Below are positions 52,930 to 62,304 of a stretch of 64,000 nt of DNA, piece after piece; the first letter of the stretch is position 1; each line of letters begins with the position of its first letter. The notes under the pieces were generated by a model. The model had not been told where the DNA came from, did no database searches, and was given only the letters and a program-made list of their open reading frames with translations. The stretch spans positions 620,001 to 684,000 of the forward strand of contig CAWINX010000003.1 in NCBI GenBank assembly GCA_963837585.1, read 5' to 3'. A program made the translations under genes and the position numbers. Origin of the DNA: CAWINX01 sp963837585 (GTDB lineage: Bacteria; Actinomycetota; Thermoleophilia; Solirubrobacterales; 70-9).

Positions 52930-54528
52930 CTACGGGCGCCGGCCGAGGCGCCGCTTCAGGTCGCGCGCGTTGAAAGCTTGTGCGATGCGGGAGACCAGGC
53001 CGCGGCGCGCCTTCGTGTACGGGTACCAGGTCGGCTCGCGCTTGCCGCCGAAGCGGGTGGCGACGATCGACTCGGGGCGGCAGTACTTCTTGATCCCGTA
53101 CTCGCCGTGGCGGAAGCCGATCCCCGACTCCTTCCAGCCGCCCATCGGCACGTCGGAGGCGAGGTAGTTGACGAGCACGTCGTTGACGTTGACGGCGCCG
53201 CACTCGACCCGCCGCGCCACCCGCTCGGCGCGCTCCTTCTCGCCGAACACCGAGCCCGAGAGGCCGTAGCGGGTGTCGTTGGCGAGGCGCAGAGCCTCCT
53301 CGGAGTCGCGCACCTTCATCACCCCGACCACCGGCCCGAAGGTCTCGTCGCGCATCACCTTCATCGAGTGGTCGACGTCGACCAGCACGGTCGGCTCGAA
53401 GTAGTCGCCGGGGCCCTCGACCCGCTTGCCGCCGGTCAGCGCCTTGGCGCCGTTTTCGAGCGCGTCGTTGACGTGGTCCTCGACGATCGCCGACTGGTTG
53501 GGCGAGGTCATCGCGCCGACGTCGTTGCCGAAGCCCTTGCCGTCGGCGCCCTGCTTGAGGCCGCCGACCTCCTTGGTCAGCTTGCCCACGAACTCGTCGT
53601 AGGCCGACTCCTCGACGTAGATCCGCTCGACCGACATGCAGACCTGGCCGGAGTTCATCATTCCGCCCCAGGCCGCGGCGTTGGCGGCGCGATCGAGGTC
53701 GGCGTCGTCGAGGACGATCATCGGGTCCTTGCCGCCCAGCTCGAGGCTGACCGGGGTCAGCGTCTCCGCCGCCCGCGCCATCACCTTGCGGCCCGTTCGG
53801 TCGGAGCCGGTGAACTGGATGAAGTCGACGGCGTCGATCAGCGCGCCGCCGGTCTCGCCGATCCCATGCACGCAGTCGAAGACGTCGGGGCCGCCGATCT
53901 CCTCCTTCCAGGCCTTGACCACCTCGGCCAGGCCCAGCGGGGTGAACTCGGAGGGCTTGACGACGACCGCGGCGCCGGCCTGCAGGGCCGGGATCGCATC
54001 GCCGAGCGCCAGGGTCAGCGGGAAGTTCCAGGGGCTGATGATGCCGGCCACGGGGTAGGGCCGGTACTGGACCGTCAGCTTCTTGGCGGCGAGCAGCGGC
54101 GAGTGGGGGCGGACGTTTTCGTCGCCGATGAACTTGGCGGCCTTGGTCCCGTAGAAGTTGATCAGGTCGGTGAGGTAGACGGCCTCGGTCGTCGCCTCGG
54201 CGCGTACCTTGCCGGTCTCCGCCTGCATCGTGTCGGCGACGCGGTCCCCGTTGTCGAGCAGCCAGTCGCGCAGCTTGCCCAGCCAGTGGTAGCGACCCTC
54301 GATCCCGATCGCCTCCCATTCGGGCTGGTTGGCGCGGACTCGGGCCACGGTCTCGGCGACCCGCTCCGGCGAGTCGACGGCGACGCTGCCGACGGCGCCT
54401 CCGGTCGCCGGGTTGAGGACCTCGATCCGCTCGGTCCCGGCGCCGTTCGCGCTCGCCCCGTTGATCGCCTCGTGCTGCCCGCGGTTCCGCTCTCCACCTG
54501 GTGCTCCTTCCCTTGGCTGGTCAGCCAA
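52930..54528 (-). CDS. NAD(P)-dependent aldehyde dehydrogenase
   Basis: A 532-residue ALDH-superfamily enzyme that oxidises aldehydes to acids. Key blocks: PYPVAGIISPWNFPLTL, FTGSDRTGRKV, the general-base Glu in VSLELGGKDPM and the nucleophile Cys in NSGQVCMSVERIY. It belongs to the succinate-semialdehyde/coniferyl-type group. The only in-frame start, TTG 54528, lies within an operator-like palindrome. An AAGGAG is followed by a GTG in another frame, so the N-terminal 35 residues and the true start are uncertain. Confidence 0.92.
   Translation of the reverse strand: MADQPREGAPGGERNRGQHEAINGASANGAGTERIEVLNPATGGAVGSVAVDSPERVAETVARVRANQPEWEAIGIEGRYHWLGKLRDWLLDNGDRVADTMQAETGKVRAEATTEAVYLTDLINFYGTKAAKFIGDENVRPHSPLLAAKKLTVQYRPYPVAGIISPWNFPLTLALGDAIPALQAGAAVVVKPSEFTPLGLAEVVKAWKEEIGGPDVFDCVHGIGETGGALIDAVDFIQFTGSDRTGRKVMARAAETLTPVSLELGGKDPMIVLDDADLDRAANAAAWGGMMNSGQVCMSVERIYVEESAYDEFVGKLTKEVGGLKQGADGKGFGNDVGAMTSPNQSAIVEDHVNDALENGAKALTGGKRVEGPGDYFEPTVLVDVDHSMKVMRDETFGPVVGVMKVRDSEEALRLANDTRYGLSGSVFGEKERAERVARRVECGAVNVNDVLVNYLASDVPMGGWKESGIGFRHGEYGIKKYCRPESIVATRFGGKREPTWYPYTKARRGLVSRIAQAFNARDLKRRLGRRP
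54513..54528. promoter_or_regulatory. TetR-type operator-like palindrome
   Basis: TTGGCTGGTCAGCCAA: 7-base arms around a 2-base centre, at the 5' end of the aldehyde dehydrogenase gene. It shares TTGRCTGGYCA with the sites at 17761 and 34681. Confidence 0.5.
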
Positions 54529-54530
54529 CC

Positions 54531-55733
54531 TTAGCGAGGAACCAGCCGGTAGACCGGGCCTTCCTGGGAGGCGACGTAAACGCGGCCCCTGTCGTCCTCG
54601 CCGAAGGTGGTGGGGGAGCTGACCGCGAGGCCCAGCTTGCGATCCCCGCTCGCCCGTCCCAGGTGTGGGACCAGGCTGCGCAGCTGCCCCTCGCAGAGAT
54701 CGGCGTAGAGGTAGCGACCGAAGAGCCCCCGAAGGCTGCGGTCGCGGACCACGTAGCCGCCGATGATCGCGCAGCTGCCGCCTCCCCGGTCGTGGCTGTA
54801 GGCGAAGATCGGCTTCACGGTGCCGCCGGGATTCGGGGTGCCGCTGTTGTCGCCCGTATACGGGGCGAAGCCCTCGAGCGCGTCCCAGCCGAAGTTGGCG
54901 CCGTTCGCCGCGGCCACGGTCGTGTAGTCGAGCTCCTCGAAGCGGTCCTGGCCGACGTCGGCGATCGCGATCCGCGGCGCCCTGCCGCGGTGCCGGTCGA
55001 AGGAGAAGCGGAACGGGTTGCGCAGCCCGTAGCTGTAGATCTCGTCGCGCCCGGGCTTGCCGACGAAGGGGTTGCTGGGCGGGATCGAGTACGGCCGGCC
55101 GCCGGAGGCGCGCGGGTCGATTCGCAGCAGCTTGCCCAGCAGGGAGTTGCGGTTCTGGGCGTTATTGGGAGGGTCGCCGCCGGAGCCGCCGTCGCCGGTG
55201 CCGAAGTAGAGGAGGTTGCCGAGGAACTGGAGTTGGCCGCCGTTGTGGTTGGCGTTGGTCGGGTGGGGGACCTCGATCACGGCGCGCCGTGAGCCGCGTG
55301 AGGCCCGAGTCGCCGAGCGTCGCTTGAACTCGTCGATCCGGATGTTGCCGTCGCGGTCGGTGTAGTAGACGTAGAAGCGCCTGGTCTTGCGGTAGTCCGA
55401 TGGGAAGGCGATCGAGAGCAGGCCGCGCTCGCCGCCGTCGTAACCGACCAGGCCGCGCAGGTCGAGGAACGGCTTCCTCAGGGCATGGCCTCTGCGCAGC
55501 ACTCGGACCCTTCCGGGTTGCTCGACGACGAAGAGCAGCTTGGGGAAGCCGGGGGCTCCCGCCACGTAGGTCGGGTGGTCGAAGTTGCCGATCCGCTTCA
55601 GCCCAACCCTGCCGCTCGCCCGCGAGGAGGCGGCACCGGTGTGGGGGTTGTAGGGGCTGGCGCTGCCGCAGCCGGGAAACGCGCTCAGTGTCAGGAGCGC
55701 GGAGATGACGCCGACACCTACCCGGTGCTTCAC
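54531..55733 (-). CDS. Secreted glucose/sorbosone-dehydrogenase-like (PQQ-type beta-propeller) protein
   Basis: A 400-residue exported protein from GTG 55733 with a signal peptide ending SAFPGC, a possible but weak lipobox. The beta-propeller has the soluble PQQ-glucose-dehydrogenase family blocks: RGLLSIAFPSDY, HNGGQLQFL, GDGGSGGDPPNNAQN, LLGKLLRIDP, SYGLRNPFRFSFD and IADVGQDRFEELD. The family oxidises sugars; many members have no PQQ enzyme activity shown. It is the second gene after a lipoprotein (10-base gap) and ends 2 bases before the ALDH start. Confidence 0.88.
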   Translation of the reverse strand: MKHRVGVGVISALLTLSAFPGCGSASPYNPHTGAASSRASGRVGLKRIGNFDHPTYVAGAPGFPKLLFVVEQPGRVRVLRRGHALRKPFLDLRGLVGYDGGERGLLSIAFPSDYRKTRRFYVYYTDRDGNIRIDEFKRRSATRASRGSRRAVIEVPHPTNANHNGGQLQFLGNLLYFGTGDGGSGGDPPNNAQNRNSLLGKLLRIDPRASGGRPYSIPPSNPFVGKPGRDEIYSYGLRNPFRFSFDRHRGRAPRIAIADVGQDRFEELDYTTVAAANGANFGWDALEGFAPYTGDNSGTPNPGGTVKPIFAYSHDRGGGSCAIIGGYVVRDRSLRGLFGRYLYADLCEGQLRSLVPHLGRASGDRKLGLAVSSPTTFGEDDRGRVYVASQEGPVYRLVPR

Positions 55734-55743
55734 ACGGGGAACG

Positions 55744-56427
55744 CTACCGACCTGCGCCGCTCTCTCCCTTGGGGAGGATGATGACCTGGCCCTTGCCGTT
55801 GACGATCGTGTTTGGCGGCTTTCTCTCAATGTGAACCGCAAAGGTCCCGCCGGGCTTGGTTCCCGCCGCCGTCTCGGCCTTCGCGGCGCCGCCGAGGCCG
55901 GCGTCGATTCCGTAGAGGAGCGTGTAGTCGCCGGGCCTTGCGGCGATCAACTTCCAGACCACCTCGGTGCCGGCGCCTGGCTTCAGCGGCCCGAAGGCGA
56001 AGGTTTTCGGGTTCGAAGTCTGGGCGCCCGCCGCACGGCCGGACCCCGCGAACCTCGGGTAGCTCTGCGCCATCACCCAAACCGGCCGGTCGGGTTGGGC
56101 GATCCCCGGTTGCGGGTCGTGGATCGTGAAGGGCAGCGCCGAGGTGCGACCGGCCAACCCGCCGACCGAGACGGTCACCGTCAGGTTCGGGATCGTCTTG
56201 TCGCCGGTGTTGCGGACGCCGATCCGCAGCAGCGAGGTCTGGGCGAGGAGCTGGGAGGTCGGGAACTGCGCTTTGACCACCTGGACGCGATAGGTGCCGG
56301 CGGTCTGGTTCGCATCCGAGGAGGAGCCGCCGCAGGCCGAGAGCCCGGCGCCAAGGGCGAGGGCGAGGGCGAGGCAACCGGCGCCGCGAACGCGCAGACA
56401 CCGAGCGTTTCTCCTGGTTCCCCGCAA
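55744..56427 (-). CDS. Lipoprotein of unknown function
   Basis: A 227-residue protein with a type II signal peptide and lipobox LSAC (cysteine at residue 32). A run of small polar residues follows, then a single immunoglobulin-like domain with alternating strands (LLRIGVRNTGDKTIPNLTVTV, WKLIAARPGDYTLLYGI). This looks like a CARDB or DUF11-type fold. It probably sits on the outer face of the membrane. First gene of a pair with the sugar-dehydrogenase-like protein. Confidence 0.75.
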   Translation of the reverse strand: MRGTRRNARCLRVRGAGCLALALALGAGLSACGGSSSDANQTAGTYRVQVVKAQFPTSQLLAQTSLLRIGVRNTGDKTIPNLTVTVSVGGLAGRTSALPFTIHDPQPGIAQPDRPVWVMAQSYPRFAGSGRAAGAQTSNPKTFAFGPLKPGAGTEVVWKLIAARPGDYTLLYGIDAGLGGAAKAETAAGTKPGGTFAVHIERKPPNTIVNGKGQVIILPKGESGAGR

Positions 56428-56578
56428 AGCGGCCGGAACATACCACGGCCTCTTTGGCCCTCCAGCGGGGCCGGTCCGGATCTCAAAGGGGCGTTAACGG
56501 AGCGCTCTGACCCATCCCATAGACTCAGCTCACGGGCTTGAGGCCGCGCCCGTGCGGTCACGGCTCACCGGAGGAGAG

Positions 56579-57385
56579 ATGGTCAAAGCCGCGGTAAACA
56601 GGGCACCCTTGCCCGCCAGATCGCTGTTCGAACAGGTGGGGGAGATGATGATCCTCACCGCGAGGACGCTGGTCTCCGCGGTGCGCCCGCCCTACCCCTA
56701 CGGCGAGGAGCTGATCGAGCAGTTCCTCTTCGCTCTCCAGCTCTGCTGGTTCCCGCTGCTGCTCTCGACCGTCGCCTTCGGCTTCGGCGCCCCGGGGCTT
56801 CAGGCCGCCAACGTCTTCGCCCTGTTCGGTGCGCTCGACCGGCTCGGCGGCTTCTTCGTTCTCGCCTCGATCCGCGAGTTCGCCCCCTTCGTAACCGCCG
56901 TCGTGGTCGCCGGCGTCGCGGGCACCGCGATCACCGCCGACCTCGGCGCCCGCAAGATCCGCGAGGAGCTCGACGCCCTTCAGGTGCTCGGCGTGGACCC
57001 GATCAAGAACCTGGTCGTGCCGCGCTTCCTGGCGCTGATGGTGATCACCGGCCTGCTCGACATCTACGCGCTGGTCTTCGGCATCGTCGGCGGCATCCTC
57101 ACCGAGCTCGTCTACAACCAGCCGCTCGGCGGTTTCTTCGCCACCCTCTTCACCAACGCCTCGATCACCGACCTCGGCGGGTCGGTGATCAAGTGCACGA
57201 TGTTCGGCGCGATCGTCGCGATCGTCTGCTGTTACAAAGGGATGACCGCCTCCGGCGGCGCCGCGGGCGTCGGCCGCGCCGTCAACCAGGCGGTGGTGAT
57301 CTCCTTCATGGGGGTCTTCGCCTTCAATTACGTCTTCACCCAGACGCTGCTCGCCACCAACCCGGAGCTGCAGACGATTCGATGA
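56579..57385 (+). CDS. MlaE/YrbE-type permease, first subunit
   Basis: A 268-residue permease of the Mce/Mla phospholipid or sterol ABC importers. The EFAPFVTAVVVAGVAGTAITADLGARKIREELDALQV-type MlaE signature is present in the middle, followed by VLGVDPIKNLVVPRF. About five helices. ATG 56579 follows GGAGGAG. It overlaps the second permease by ATGA. In actinobacteria two such genes (yrbEA, yrbEB) usually precede six mce genes, which are missing here. Confidence 0.92.
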   Translation: MVKAAVNRAPLPARSLFEQVGEMMILTARTLVSAVRPPYPYGEELIEQFLFALQLCWFPLLLSTVAFGFGAPGLQAANVFALFGALDRLGGFFVLASIREFAPFVTAVVVAGVAGTAITADLGARKIREELDALQVLGVDPIKNLVVPRFLALMVITGLLDIYALVFGIVGGILTELVYNQPLGGFFATLFTNASITDLGGSVIKCTMFGAIVAIVCCYKGMTASGGAAGVGRAVNQAVVISFMGVFAFNYVFTQTLLATNPELQTIR

Positions 57386-58179
57386 ACGCCTGGACCGCAG
57401 TCCCGCGCGGCTGGCTCGACTCCTTCGGGGAGATCGCTCGCTTCGGCTCGATGGTCGCCGGGCAGGTCTACTCGGGACGCGTCTTCCGCTTCTTCGGCGA
57501 GGGCATCCGTCAGGCCGGCATCCTCATCCTCGGCTCGGCGCTGATCATCTGGGGCCTGGTCTTCGTGCTCGGCCTCCAGTGCGGGATCGAGGGCGCCTAC
57601 CTGCTGCGTGCCCAGGGCGCGCCGGCGTTCGCCGGCCTCTTCGCGGCGTGGTGCGACCTGCGCGAGGTGATGCCCTACGCCTTCGGCTACATGCTCTCGG
57701 CGAAGGTCGGGACCGGGATCGTCGCCGAGCTGGGCGCGATGCGGATCTCCGACGAGATCGACGCGCTCGAAGTGATGGGCGTGCCGCCGATCACCTTCCT
57801 CTGCGCCACCCGCCTGCTGGCCGCCTGGATCGCCTTTCCCTTCATGTACCTGGTCGGGATCGGCGTCATGTACAGCGCCAGCTACCTCGCCGTCGTCCAG
57901 CAGATCGGCGACGTCTCCTCGGGCGGCTACTTCCTGATCTTTTGGGCCTTCCAGAACCCACCCGACGTGCTCTTCAGCCTTACCAAGGGCATGGTGATGG
58001 CGACCGCGATCGTGCTGGTCGGCTGTTACTACGGCTACACGGCCTCGGGTGGGCCGGTTGGAGTGGGCACCGCGACGGCGAAGTCGATGGTGCTCAACAT
58101 CGTCTTAGTCCACATCATCGGGATGTTGGGGACCCTGGTCTTCTGGGGAGCCAACCCGAGGGCGCCGATAGGAGGCTGA
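57382..58179 (+). CDS. MlaE/YrbE-type permease, second subunit
   Basis: A 265-residue permease, the second half of the transporter pair. Seen: REVMPYAFGYMLSAKVGTG, IVAELGAMRISDEIDAL and EVMGVPPITFLCATRLLA, then several helices. The start overlaps the first permease (ATGA) and its stop lies 1 base before the ATPase start. Both subunits probably form the membrane core with the MlaF ATPase. Confidence 0.92.
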   Translation: MNAWTAVPRGWLDSFGEIARFGSMVAGQVYSGRVFRFFGEGIRQAGILILGSALIIWGLVFVLGLQCGIEGAYLLRAQGAPAFAGLFAAWCDLREVMPYAFGYMLSAKVGTGIVAELGAMRISDEIDALEVMGVPPITFLCATRLLAAWIAFPFMYLVGIGVMYSASYLAVVQQIGDVSSGGYFLIFWAFQNPPDVLFSLTKGMVMATAIVLVGCYYGYTASGGPVGVGTATAKSMVLNIVLVHIIGMLGTLVFWGANPRAPIGG

Positions 58180-58180
58180 G

Positions 58181-59143
58181 TTGTCGATCGAAGACGCAGA
58201 CCGCACCCCTGAGCTCGAGCCCGAAGTCGAGGCGGACGAGGTGACGCCCGCGGCGGCTCCCGCCTCCGGTGAGCCCTACGTCGCCGAGGACGGCGGCATG
58301 ATGGGCCGCGACTACATCATCCCCGGCGTCGACCCCGGCGAGGCCGACCCCTACCGCTTCCACACCGGTCGCAAGCGCGACCACGGCGGCGAGGACGCGA
58401 TCGAGGTGATCGACCTGGTCAAGCAGTTCGGTCGCACCCGCATCCTCAACGGCCTCAACCTCGGCCTTCCCGAGGACCAGGTCTCGATGGTGCTCGGCCC
58501 CTCGGGAACCGGCAAGAGCGTGCTGATCAAGCACATCGTCGGGCTGCTGTATCCCGACTCCGGCGACGTCCTCGTGCACGGGGAGTCGATCCCCAACATG
58601 ACCGACGACGAGCTCTTCGAGGTGCGCAAGAAGTTCGGCCTGCTCTTCCAGGACGGCGCCCTGTTCGGCTCGATGAACATCTACGACAACACCGCCTTCC
58701 CGCTGCGCCAGCACACCGACAAAAGCGAGGAGGAGATCGGCGAGATCGTCAACCGCCGCCTCAAGGAGGTCGGGCTGACGGAGGCGATCTTCAAGATGCC
58801 GAACGAGCTCTCCGGCGGGATGCGCAAGCGCGCCGGCTTCGCCCGGGCGCTGGTGCTCGACCCGGCGATCGTGATGTTCGACGAGCCCGACTCGGGCCTC
58901 GACCCGGTGCGCACCGCGCTGCTGTGCGAGTTGATCCGCGAGGTCCACGCCGAGAACGGCGGCTGCTACCTGACGATCAGCCACGACCTCAACACGGCGC
59001 GCCGGATCGCCGACTTCCTCGCCGTGCTGTGGAACGGCAAGATCGTCGAGTCGGGGCCGAAAGAGGAGCTGTTCGACTCCGACAACGCCTTCGTCTCGCA
59101 GTTCCTCAACGCGGACATCAACGGGCCGCTCTCGATGGACTAG
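58181..59143 (+). CDS. MlaF-type ABC transporter ATPase
   Basis: A 320-residue ATPase. Walker A GPSGTGKS near residue 106, signature LSGGMRKRAGFARAL, Walker B AIVMFDEPDSGLDPVR, and the H-loop histidine in TISHDLNTAR. The MlaF/Mkl type has this FDEPDSGLD form. An acidic N-terminal extension of about 70 residues is unusual. TTG 58181 is the start by its position after the permease. It energises the two MlaE subunits. Confidence 0.93.
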   Translation: MSIEDADRTPELEPEVEADEVTPAAAPASGEPYVAEDGGMMGRDYIIPGVDPGEADPYRFHTGRKRDHGGEDAIEVIDLVKQFGRTRILNGLNLGLPEDQVSMVLGPSGTGKSVLIKHIVGLLYPDSGDVLVHGESIPNMTDDELFEVRKKFGLLFQDGALFGSMNIYDNTAFPLRQHTDKSEEEIGEIVNRRLKEVGLTEAIFKMPNELSGGMRKRAGFARALVLDPAIVMFDEPDSGLDPVRTALLCELIREVHAENGGCYLTISHDLNTARRIADFLAVLWNGKIVESGPKEELFDSDNAFVSQFLNADINGPLSMD

Positions 59144-59149
59144 AGATAG

Positions 59150-61644
59150 ATGGGCGCGGTAGCGGCCTGGGCCGCTCGCCATGCCAGGGTGGTCTTGGCG
59201 GTGTCGCTCGTCCTCGCCGTCGCGGCCGGCGTCGCCGCGACGCGGCTGCCCACCGACGCGGGGACCGCGACCCTGGTCGACTCGGACACGCCGGCGGCGC
59301 AGGCCAGCGCGCAGGTTCGGGAGGCGTTTGGCGACGACCCCGTTGTGGTCCTGGCGGAGGCGCCGCTGCACCGGCTCGTCCTCACCGCCAACCTGCTGCG
59401 ACTCCTGCGACTGGAGGGCTGCCTGGCGGGCAACGTGCCGAAGGGCGTGAAGCCGATCCCGGGGCCGTGCACCGAGCTGGCGCGGATGAGGGCGGTCAGG
59501 TCGCTCTCGGGGCCGGCGACCTTCCTCAACGAGGCGGTGATCGCGATCGACAGCCAGATCCGCCGCCTCGCCGCCCACCGGACGCCGGCCCAGCTGCGCC
59601 GGATCCTGGTCGGCATCGCCTCCCAGTACGGAATCACCAGCCTGCCGAGCCTCACCAACCCCGACTTCATCTCCAGCGTCGTCTTCGATCCGCAGCGGCC
59701 CCTCGACGCTCCCAAGGCGCGACTGGCCTTCCTCTTCCCCAACAGCCACTCGGCCCAGATCGTGGTCCGGCTGCGGCCGGACCTGACCGAGTCCGAGCGA
59801 CACCGGGCGCTGGGGTTGATCCGCGCCGCGGTGTTCGACACGACGCCGCGCCGCCAGTGCCCTTTCAACGACAGGCCGGCAGCCTGCTTCGCCTTGAAAG
59901 GGGGCCGCTACGTGGTCTCCGGGGCGCCGGTCGTCGTCGACGGCCTGGCCGGGGTGCTGAAGGACGCCCTGCTGATCCTCTTCGGTGTGGCGGTAGCGGT
60001 GATGGCCGTCACTCTCTTCCTGGTCTTCCGCTCCCGACTGCGCCTGCTCCCACTCGCAGTCGCCCTGGCCGCCGCGGCCCTCACCTTCGGCCTGTTGGGC
60101 CTGGTCGGCGGCTCGCTGACGATGGCCTCGATAGCCGTGTTACCGATCCTGATCGGCCTCGCGGTCGACTACGCGATCCAGCTACAGGCCCGCTACGACG
60201 AGGCAATCGAGTCGGGCCTGCGAGGCGCCGACGCGGCCCGCCGTGCGGCCGCCAGCGGCGGCCCGACCATAGGCATCGCATGCCTCGCCACCGGCGTCGG
60301 GCTTCCTGGCTTTGCAGCTGTCGCCAACGCCGATGGTGCGCAGCTTCGGGCTACTCCTGATCGCCGGCATCGCAATCGCTTTCGCCTTGGCCCTGACAGC
60401 AGGCTTCGCAGCCCTAAGCCTTCGCCGGGAGGGAAACGAGAGCGAAACGGCGACTCGGGCGGGTGGCGCGGGGGGAGGGGCCGAGAACGGAGCAACCGCA
60501 CCGCCCGCAGGCCCCTCCCCCCGCGACAGGACCCGCCCGCCGGAGCGCCTTGTCTCTCTCGCCATGACCCATCCCGGCCGAGTGCTTGCGGCTGGTCTTG
60601 CCCTCGCCATCATCGGCTGGGGCCTGGGAACCCAGATCCAGACGCAGTCCGACATCCGCGCTCTGGTTCCCCAGAACCTCCGCGAGGTCAAGGACCTGAA
60701 CGAATTGCAGGACGCCACCGGCGTCTCCGGCGAGCTCGACGTCAGTGTCGAAGCGCCCGAATCTCGCCGATCCGGCGGTGATTCAGTGGATGGCCAGGTT
60801 CAAGCAGCGCGTGTTGAACGAGAACGGGTTCACTGGGCTCCACCCGAGTTGTCAGGACGCCGATCTCTGCCCGGGGCCGTCCCTCTCTGACTTCTTCGGC
60901 AGTGGGCCCGTGACCGCGCAGGGGGTCCAGGCGGTGCTGCGGCAGCTGCCCGCCTACGACCTTCGCCAGGTCGCCTCCTACGACCCACGCACCGGCAAGC
61001 TGGGCCACACGGCTCTGATGGCCTTCGGCATCCGCGCCCAGTCGCTCGAGTCCCAGCAGAAGCTGATCGACCGCGTCCGCGGTGAGATCGGCACGCCGCC
61101 GGACGGGGTCACGGTTCGCCTCGCCGGCCTGCCGGTGATCGCCGCGGCCTCGGCGACCGACCTCTCCCACAGTCGTTACTGGCTCACCCTCGCGGGCCTG
61201 GTCGCGGTCGCGCTCGTCTTGCTCCTCGCCTACCGCTCGGTCGCGCGCGCTCTGGTCCCACTCGCGCCGATCGTGATGGCGACCGGCTGGTCGGCGCTCG
61301 TCCTCTGGGTCACGGGCATCCCGCTGAACCCGATGTCGGCCGCGCTCGGCGCCCTGGTGGTTGCGATCGCCACCGAGTTCAGCGTCATCCTCGCCGCCCG
61401 TTTTCACGAGGAGGAGGCGAGGGGTCGCCCGGCGCGGGAGGCGCTGCGCAGCGCCTATGCCCGGACCGGCGCCGCGGTCCTGGCCTCGGGAGCCACCGCG
61501 ACGGCGGGCTTTGCGGTGCTGATCGCCAGCGACATCAGGATGCTGCGCGATTTCGGCTTCGTCACGGTGATCGACCTCGCGGTCGCGCTGCTCGGCGTGA
61601 TGCTCGTCCTGCCGGCCGCCCTGATCTGGACTCGGGAGCGGTGA
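59150..61644 (+). CDS. MMPL/RND-family transporter, two frameshifts
   Basis: About 830 residues in three frames. Helix, then a large outer domain (residues 30-270), helices with SIAVLPILIGLAVDYAIQLQ (proton-relay region), a shift near 60300 to ALQLSPTPMVRSFGLLLIAG; the second outer domain, a shift at about 60755 to NLADPAVIQWMARF, then a second helix bundle with GALVVAIATEFSVILAARF. This is the two-repeat form of MMPL/HpnN transporters that carry lipids or hopanoids. Starts 6 bases after the ATPase. Overlaps the next gene by GTGA. Confidence 0.87.
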
Positions 61645-62303
61645 AGGAGCACCGCTACTCGATCGTCGTTGGGCTGCTCTTTGCGGCGGTGGCCGCCGTA
61701 GCCTTCTTTCACACGCTGTCGGGCAATCGTCCCGGCACGCTTGGGCTCGACGAGCTGGAGGCGCGCTGGCCGCTGCCCGAGTTCGCCGTTCCGGTCGCCG
61801 CGAGCCCCCTGGAGGGCGACGCGAACATCGCCCAGGACGACTGCGAGACGTCCCAGGTCCCCTGCCCCGGCGGCGCTCGCCGTACGTCGGCCTGTCACGT
61901 CCCCGGAGCCGATGTGATTCGGATTTGCGATTTCTTCAGGCGGCCGCTGGTCGTCTCCTTCTGGTTCACCAAAGGCGGCGGCAACTGCGCCGACCAACAG
62001 GATGTCGTCGACCGTGCCTTCGAGCGCTACCGTGGGCGGGTGGGCTTTCTCTCGCTCGACGTGCGCGACGATCGCGACGCCGTTCGCAAGCTGGTTCGCG
62101 CGCACCGCTGGCGGATGCCGGTCGGCTACGACCACGACGGTGCCGTCGCCGACATCTACCGGGTCGGTGGATGCCCAACCATCGCCTACGTCTATCCGGG
62201 CGGGACTCTGCAGAGCGCCGGCATCGGCGACCTGACCGCAGCCCAGCTCGACGCCCGGGTTCGCGAGCTGATTCGCGCCACCGATGCCGCAGAGGCCGGC
62301 TGA
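61641..62303 (+). CDS. Membrane-anchored thioredoxin-fold protein without CxxC
   Basis: A 220-residue protein: one N-terminal helix (SIVVGLLFAAVAAVAFF), then a TlpA-like thioredoxin domain (PLVVSFWFTKGGGNCADQQ, VGFLSLDVRDDRDA, GCPTIAYVYPGG with the cis-proline). At the usual CxxC site it has GGGNC, so a single cysteine remains. Extra cysteines are in QDDCETSQVPCPGG. GTG 61641 overlaps the MMPL stop. A chaperone or peroxiredoxin-like job for the transporter is possible. Confidence 0.78.
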   Translation: MKEHRYSIVVGLLFAAVAAVAFFHTLSGNRPGTLGLDELEARWPLPEFAVPVAASPLEGDANIAQDDCETSQVPCPGGARRTSACHVPGADVIRICDFFRRPLVVSFWFTKGGGNCADQQDVVDRAFERYRGRVGFLSLDVRDDRDAVRKLVRAHRWRMPVGYDHDGAVADIYRVGGCPTIAYVYPGGTLQSAGIGDLTAAQLDARVRELIRATDAAEAG

Positions 62304-62304
62304 G

